DNA of 7,242 nucleotides from a bacterium (GTDB lineage: Bacteria > Patescibacteriota > Microgenomatia > JAADGY01). The translations under genes and the position numbers were made by a program. Below the pieces are notes generated by a model. It had not been told where the DNA came from. It saw nothing but the letters and a program-made list of their open reading frames with translations, and ran no database searches. Positions 4,729 to 7,242 of the stretch are shown here, one piece after another; position 1 is the stretch's first letter, and each line of letters starts with the position of its first letter. The DNA is taken from contig JAADGY010000079.1 in assembly GCA_013152165.1 (NCBI GenBank), positions 1 to 7,242 on the forward strand, in the 5' to 3' direction.

Positions 4729-4746
4729 GGTTTCCAACCTCTTAAG
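4729..4746. repeat. 18-base element, exact inverted copy of 2845-2862
   Basis: GGTTTCCAACCTCTTAAG is the exact reverse complement of CTTAAGAGGTTGGAAACC at 2845-2862. An 18-base match in 7 kb is very unlikely by chance. It sits alone here, without its partner arm, in the galU/secE spacer. Confidence 0.8.
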
Positions 4747-4780
4747 ATTAAAAACTAGTTTTTAGCTTACAACCACCCCT

Positions 4781-4886
4781 ACTCCGGGAGCGTGTTTTGG
4801 GATAATACCCTCCCCCAAAGGTGAATAGATTTAACATTTAACATGTAGTTTTGACATTTGAGATTTAAGATTTGAGATTTTTATCT
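4781..4886. repeat. composite repeat: ACTCCGGGAGCGTG block plus heptad tract
   Basis: ACTCCGGGAGCGTG (4781-4794) differs by one base from 143-156. The block is followed by AAGGTG and then by a heptad tract: TTAACAT twice (4831, 4838), GTAGTTT, TGACATT, TGAGATT, TAAGATT and TGAGATT (to 4879). A similar order (ACTCC..GTG, AAGGTGG, TAGTTTTGACATTT) is seen at 3470-3509. Confidence 0.6.
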
Positions 4887-4897
4887 TATTGCTTTTA

Positions 4898-4966
4898 ACT
4901 TTATAAACTTTATGAACTTGATAAACTCAACTCACTTTTGACATTTGAGATTTAAGTTTTGAGTTT
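4898..4966. repeat. 9-bp and 7-bp periodic tracts leading into the secE promoter
   Basis: ACTTTATAA, ACTTTATGA and ACTTGATAA repeat every 9 bases from 4898 to 4924. TGACATT, TGAGATT, TAAGTTT and TGAGTTT then repeat every 7 bases from 4939 to 4966 and run straight into the secE -10 box. Confidence 0.65.
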
Positions 4967-4975
4967 CTGTATAAT
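4945..4975 (+). promoter_or_regulatory. promoter of the secE-nusG-rplK-rplA operon, leaderless
   Basis: A perfect TATAAT at 4970-4975 ends 6 bases before the secE ATG, so transcription should start at about the A of ATG. The best -35 is TTGAGA (4945-4950) with a long 19-base spacer; a perfect TTGACA (4938-4943) is too far at 26 bases. Both lie inside the heptad tract. There is no Shine-Dalgarno, consistent with a leaderless mRNA. Confidence 0.65.
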
Positions 4976-4981
4976 GTACTC

Positions 4982-5185
4982 ATGCTTAAATTCTTAAACA
5001 GCAATCCAATAACTCGCTTTCTGGTCGAAGCTTATCACGAAGTTCTAAAGGTCACTTGGCCAACTCGACAAGAAGTGGTAAAATGGCTCATCGTTGTCAT
5101 TGCAGTTTCTCTTGTAATGGCCGCCTACGTGGGAGTCATAGACTTTCTCTTTACAAAGATATTAGAATATGTAGTGACGCAATAA
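4982..5185 (+). CDS. secE: preprotein translocase subunit SecE
   Basis: SecE is the small essential clamp subunit of the SecYEG channel in the cytoplasmic membrane. The 67-residue protein is the short single-span form typical of most bacteria. It has an amphipathic N-terminal helix (about 8-22), the conserved hinge KVTWPTRQEV (23-32) and one membrane helix (about 34-57). It is first in an operon with nusG 15 bases downstream, the classic bacterial order. The start is fixed by the TATAAT 6 bases upstream. Confidence 0.94.
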   Translation: MLKFLNSNPITRFLVEAYHEVLKVTWPTRQEVVKWLIVVIAVSLVMAAYVGVIDFLFTKILEYVVTQ

Positions 5186-5200
5186 CCACGTAAAGGCTAT

Positions 5201-5806
5201 ATGACAAAAACTACTAAAGAAGACGTCATCGTTGGAAAAACGCAATCTAACCGGGTTATCATAAACGACAAGGTCCCCGCAGATGCAGGTAAATGGTATG
5301 TTATTCATACCTACTCAGGACACGAATACAAAGTCGCCAACCAAATCAAACAAAGAGCCCAAACCCTAGAGCTGGTTGATAAGATATTTGAAGTTATCAT
5401 CCCCACTCAAGAAAAAATCCTGATCAAACAGGGCAAAAAACACCAAATCAACGAAAGAGTTTTTCCCGGCTACATCCTGGTTAGAATGATTTTGGATGAT
5501 AATACTTGGCTGGCTGTCAGAACCACCCAGGGAGTCACCGGCTTCGTCGGAGCCGGCAACCAACCTATCCCCCTTCCTGAAAAAGAAGTCAAGGCTATCA
5601 AAAAACTCATGATCAGCGAAACTCCTAAATTTAAAACTAAATTTTCCGTCGGCGAAGCTGTCAAAATCATCGACGGACCTTTCAGCGACTTTTTGGGCAC
5701 CATCGAATCCATCGATGAAGAAAAGGGCAAAGTCAGAGTTTTAGTTCTATTCTTCGGCCGGGAAACCCCGGTTGATCTTGATTTCCTGCAAATTCAAAAG
5801 ATATAA
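5201..5806 (+). CDS. nusG: transcription termination/antitermination factor NusG
   Basis: NusG binds elongating RNA polymerase and, through its KOW domain, couples it to the ribosome or Rho. The NGN domain begins at KWYVIHTYSGHEYKVA (31-46) and includes FPGYILVRM (88-96) and the TTQGVTGFVG segment (108-117). The KOW domain starts near GEAVKIIDGPF (151-161) and ends with LFFGRETPVDLDFLQIQ. At 201 residues it is slightly longer than usual because of a roughly 30-residue polar N-terminal tail. A weak AAAGG 4 bases before the ATG is the only ribosome-binding signal. It is followed by rplK after 3 bases. Confidence 0.95.
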   Translation: MTKTTKEDVIVGKTQSNRVIINDKVPADAGKWYVIHTYSGHEYKVANQIKQRAQTLELVDKIFEVIIPTQEKILIKQGKKHQINERVFPGYILVRMILDDNTWLAVRTTQGVTGFVGAGNQPIPLPEKEVKAIKKLMISETPKFKTKFSVGEAVKIIDGPFSDFLGTIESIDEEKGKVRVLVLFFGRETPVDLDFLQIQKI

Positions 5807-5809
5807 ATT

Positions 5810-6241
5810 ATGGCTGTTAAGAAAAAAATCAAAACCCAAATCAAACTCCAGATACCGGCCGGCAAAGCCAACCCGGCTCCTCCGGTTGGCCCAGCCTTAG
5901 GCCAGCACGGCCTTAACATCATGGACTTTTGCAAGCAGTTCAATGACCGCACCAAAAACATGCAGGGTGATATTATCCCGGTCGTTATCACCGTCTATGA
6001 AAACCGGAGCTTTGATTTTATCACCAAACTGCCTCCGGTTTCGGCCATGATTAAAAAAGAGCTAAATCTAAAAACCGCTGCTCATACCCCCGGCCGCGAA
6101 ACCGTCGGTGAGCTGACCATGGATCAAGTCAAAAAAATCGCCGAAAAGAAACTGCCCGACCTTAACACCTCTAGCTTGGAAGCCGCCATTAAAACCGTTA
6201 TCGGCACCGCTAAAAGTATGGGCATTAAAATTAAAAGTTAA
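5810..6241 (+). CDS. rplK: 50S ribosomal protein L11 (uL11)
   Basis: L11 binds the GTPase-associated region of 23S rRNA at the base of the factor-binding stalk. The 143-residue length is normal. The N-terminal domain has the flexible proline-rich motif PAPPVGPALGQHG (22-34), part of the thiostrepton-binding face. The C-terminal RNA-binding domain has GELTMDQVKKIAE (100-112) and ends with the GTAKSMGI helix (132-139). It starts 3 bases after nusG, consistent with translational coupling, and rplA follows after 29 bases. Confidence 0.96.
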   Translation: MAVKKKIKTQIKLQIPAGKANPAPPVGPALGQHGLNIMDFCKQFNDRTKNMQGDIIPVVITVYENRSFDFITKLPPVSAMIKKELNLKTAAHTPGRETVGELTMDQVKKIAEKKLPDLNTSSLEAAIKTVIGTAKSMGIKIKS

Positions 6242-6270
6242 ACATATAAAATTAAAAAATAACACATCAG

Positions 6271-7077
6271 ATGCCAAAAACAAAAACCACCACACCAGAA
6301 AAGGATCAAGCTAAAACAACTGATAAAAAAGATCACACTCAACCTACCAAACAACAAACTAACAAATCCAAAACCCAACCCACATCATCTCCCACTCCAG
6401 AGCAAAACCCTCCGACAAAAGAAAAAAAACCAAAAGCTGAAAATAAACCCAAATCCACCAAGCCCCACCCCAAAGCTATGCATAAAAAAAGAAGTAAAAA
6501 ATACCTTCAAACCGCCGGCTTAGTTGATAAACATAAAACATACTCACCAAAAGAGGCCGTTAAATTAGTCAAAAAAGTCAGTTACGCCGGCTTTGACGCC
6601 AGTGTTGACCTTCACATCAACACTACCAAAACCGGTAAAATCGCTGAAATCAAACTCCCCCACGCCGCTGGCAAGACCAAAAAAATCGCCATTGTTGATG
6701 ATAATATCCTTAAACAAATCGAGGCCGGCAAGATTGATTTTGACATCCTAATCACCCACCCTCAATACATGCCTAAACTGGCCAAGTTCGCTCGTATTTT
6801 AGGGCCCAAAGGTCTAATGCCTAACCCTAAAAACGGCACTATCAGCCCCGAACCAGAAAAAGTAAAAGCCAAACTGGAAAAGGGCACTCACCTTGTCATC
6901 AAAACCGAACCCAAGGCTCCGATCGCTCATGTATCTATCGGCAGGGTCTCGTTTTCAGAAAAACAACTTTTGGACAACTTAACCACCATCCTTAAAGCCT
7001 TAAAACCCTCCGACGTCAAATCCATCTACCTTGCCCCCACCATGGGCCCCTCCATCAAAATCCAATTTCCTATCTAA
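6271..7077 (+). CDS. rplA: 50S ribosomal protein L1 (uL1), compact domain II with Lys-rich N-terminal tail
   Basis: L1 forms the mobile stalk that helps E-site tRNA leave the ribosome and in many bacteria represses its own operon. The L1 core runs from about residue 70 to 268, with SKKYLQTAGLVDK (75-87), a domain I helix at SPKEAVKLVKK (92-102), the signature LGPKGLMPNPKNGT (177-190), HVSIGRVSF (220-228) and SIYLAPTMGP (251-260). Two features are unusual. Residues 1-70 form a low-complexity Lys/Thr/Pro/Gln tail. Domain II is also short: after LPHAAGKTKKIAIV (129-142) about 18 residues present in E. coli L1 are absent. No Shine-Dalgarno precedes the ATG. A second in-frame ATG at 6478, right before the L1 core, is a possible alternative start giving 199 aa. 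Confidence 0.95.
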   Translation: MPKTKTTTPEKDQAKTTDKKDHTQPTKQQTNKSKTQPTSSPTPEQNPPTKEKKPKAENKPKSTKPHPKAMHKKRSKKYLQTAGLVDKHKTYSPKEAVKLVKKVSYAGFDASVDLHINTTKTGKIAEIKLPHAAGKTKKIAIVDDNILKQIEAGKIDFDILITHPQYMPKLAKFARILGPKGLMPNPKNGTISPEPEKVKAKLEKGTHLVIKTEPKAPIAHVSIGRVSFSEKQLLDNLTTILKALKPSDVKSIYLAPTMGPSIKIQFPI

Positions 7078-7242
7078 CATTTCCATATCCGATACCCGCT
7101 CTCTCCAACCTTAGACGTTGATATTCCGTGCCTCCTCCGTGGTTGCAATTTTCTCATTCTTCTGCGTCTCCATTCTCTTCTGCGTTTCCGCGGTTGCAAT
7201 TTTCTCATTCTTCCGTGCTTCCGCTTTATTCCGTGTTTCTGT
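7078..7242. repeat. pyrimidine-rich 12-mer repeat array at the right edge
   Basis: The 12-mer TTCYGYGYYTCY occurs five times, at 7124, 7160, 7178, 7211 and 7229. The 22-base string from GGTTGCAATT to CATTCTTC is duplicated exactly at 7141-7162 and 7192-7213. On the minus strand the units read like CACGGAA / CGCAGAA. The array continues past the window edge. No rplJ/rplL start is visible in the 165 bases after rplA, and no terminator hairpin was found. Confidence 0.7.

Noticed and set aside
5366..6295. Minus-strand open frames over nusG, rplK and the start of rplA
   Set aside because: They lie opposite conserved genes and show no domain or start signal.

Overview
The window looks like a piece of a Patescibacteria / Candidate Phyla Radiation genome, possibly Microgenomates-like. 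This is an inference from several traits taken together. Ribosomal protein L1 is compact, missing part of domain II, and carries a Lys/Pro/Thr-rich N-terminal tail. A solitary AmmeMemoRadiSam radical SAM enzyme is present. Several genes appear leaderless, with TATAAT placed just upstream of the ATG. Intergenic spaces are crowded with short degenerate repeats and GC-rich hairpins. Translation uses the standard code: TGG encodes Trp and TGA acts as a stop.

Layout. Bases 1-345 hold a possible C-terminal scrap of a + strand gene, then a run of hairpins. Bases 346-1537 on the minus strand hold rarA. Its open frame stops at 425, but the conserved RarA C-terminus continues in another frame to a stop at 346-348, so the gene is frameshifted near its 3' end. 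Divergent from it across 56 bp is amrS (1594-2661). Bases 2662-3190 have no protein gene. They hold heptad-type repeats, an inverted-repeat element, two strong hairpins followed by T tracts and another GC-rich hairpin. Next come tRNA-Trp(CCA) (3211-3283) and tRNA-Val(CAC) (3346-3419). A second repeat-rich spacer (3420-3742) separates the tRNAs from galU on the minus strand (3743-4633). A third (4634-4981) leads to the secE-nusG-rplK-rplA operon (4982-7077). The last 165 bases carry a different, pyrimidine-rich repeat.

How the genes fit together. secE (Sec translocase), nusG (elongation factor), rplK and rplA (L11 and L1 of the L1 stalk and factor-binding region) keep the conserved bacterial order, and tRNA-Trp upstream of secE is also a common bacterial arrangement. 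Here it is interrupted by tRNA-Val and an oppositely oriented galU with its own strong Shine-Dalgarno. RarA serves replication-fork maintenance, GalU makes UDP-glucose for surface glycans, and AmrS is a radical SAM enzyme of unsettled function.

The most unusual content is non-coding. There is a family of 7-bp-periodic tracts, an 18-base element present in opposite orientations about 1.9 kb apart, hairpins whose arms are themselves odd palindromes, and a 250-base structured stretch that could be an untranslated RNA or the 3' end of the amrS transcript. No mobile-element gene or CRISPR array is visible.
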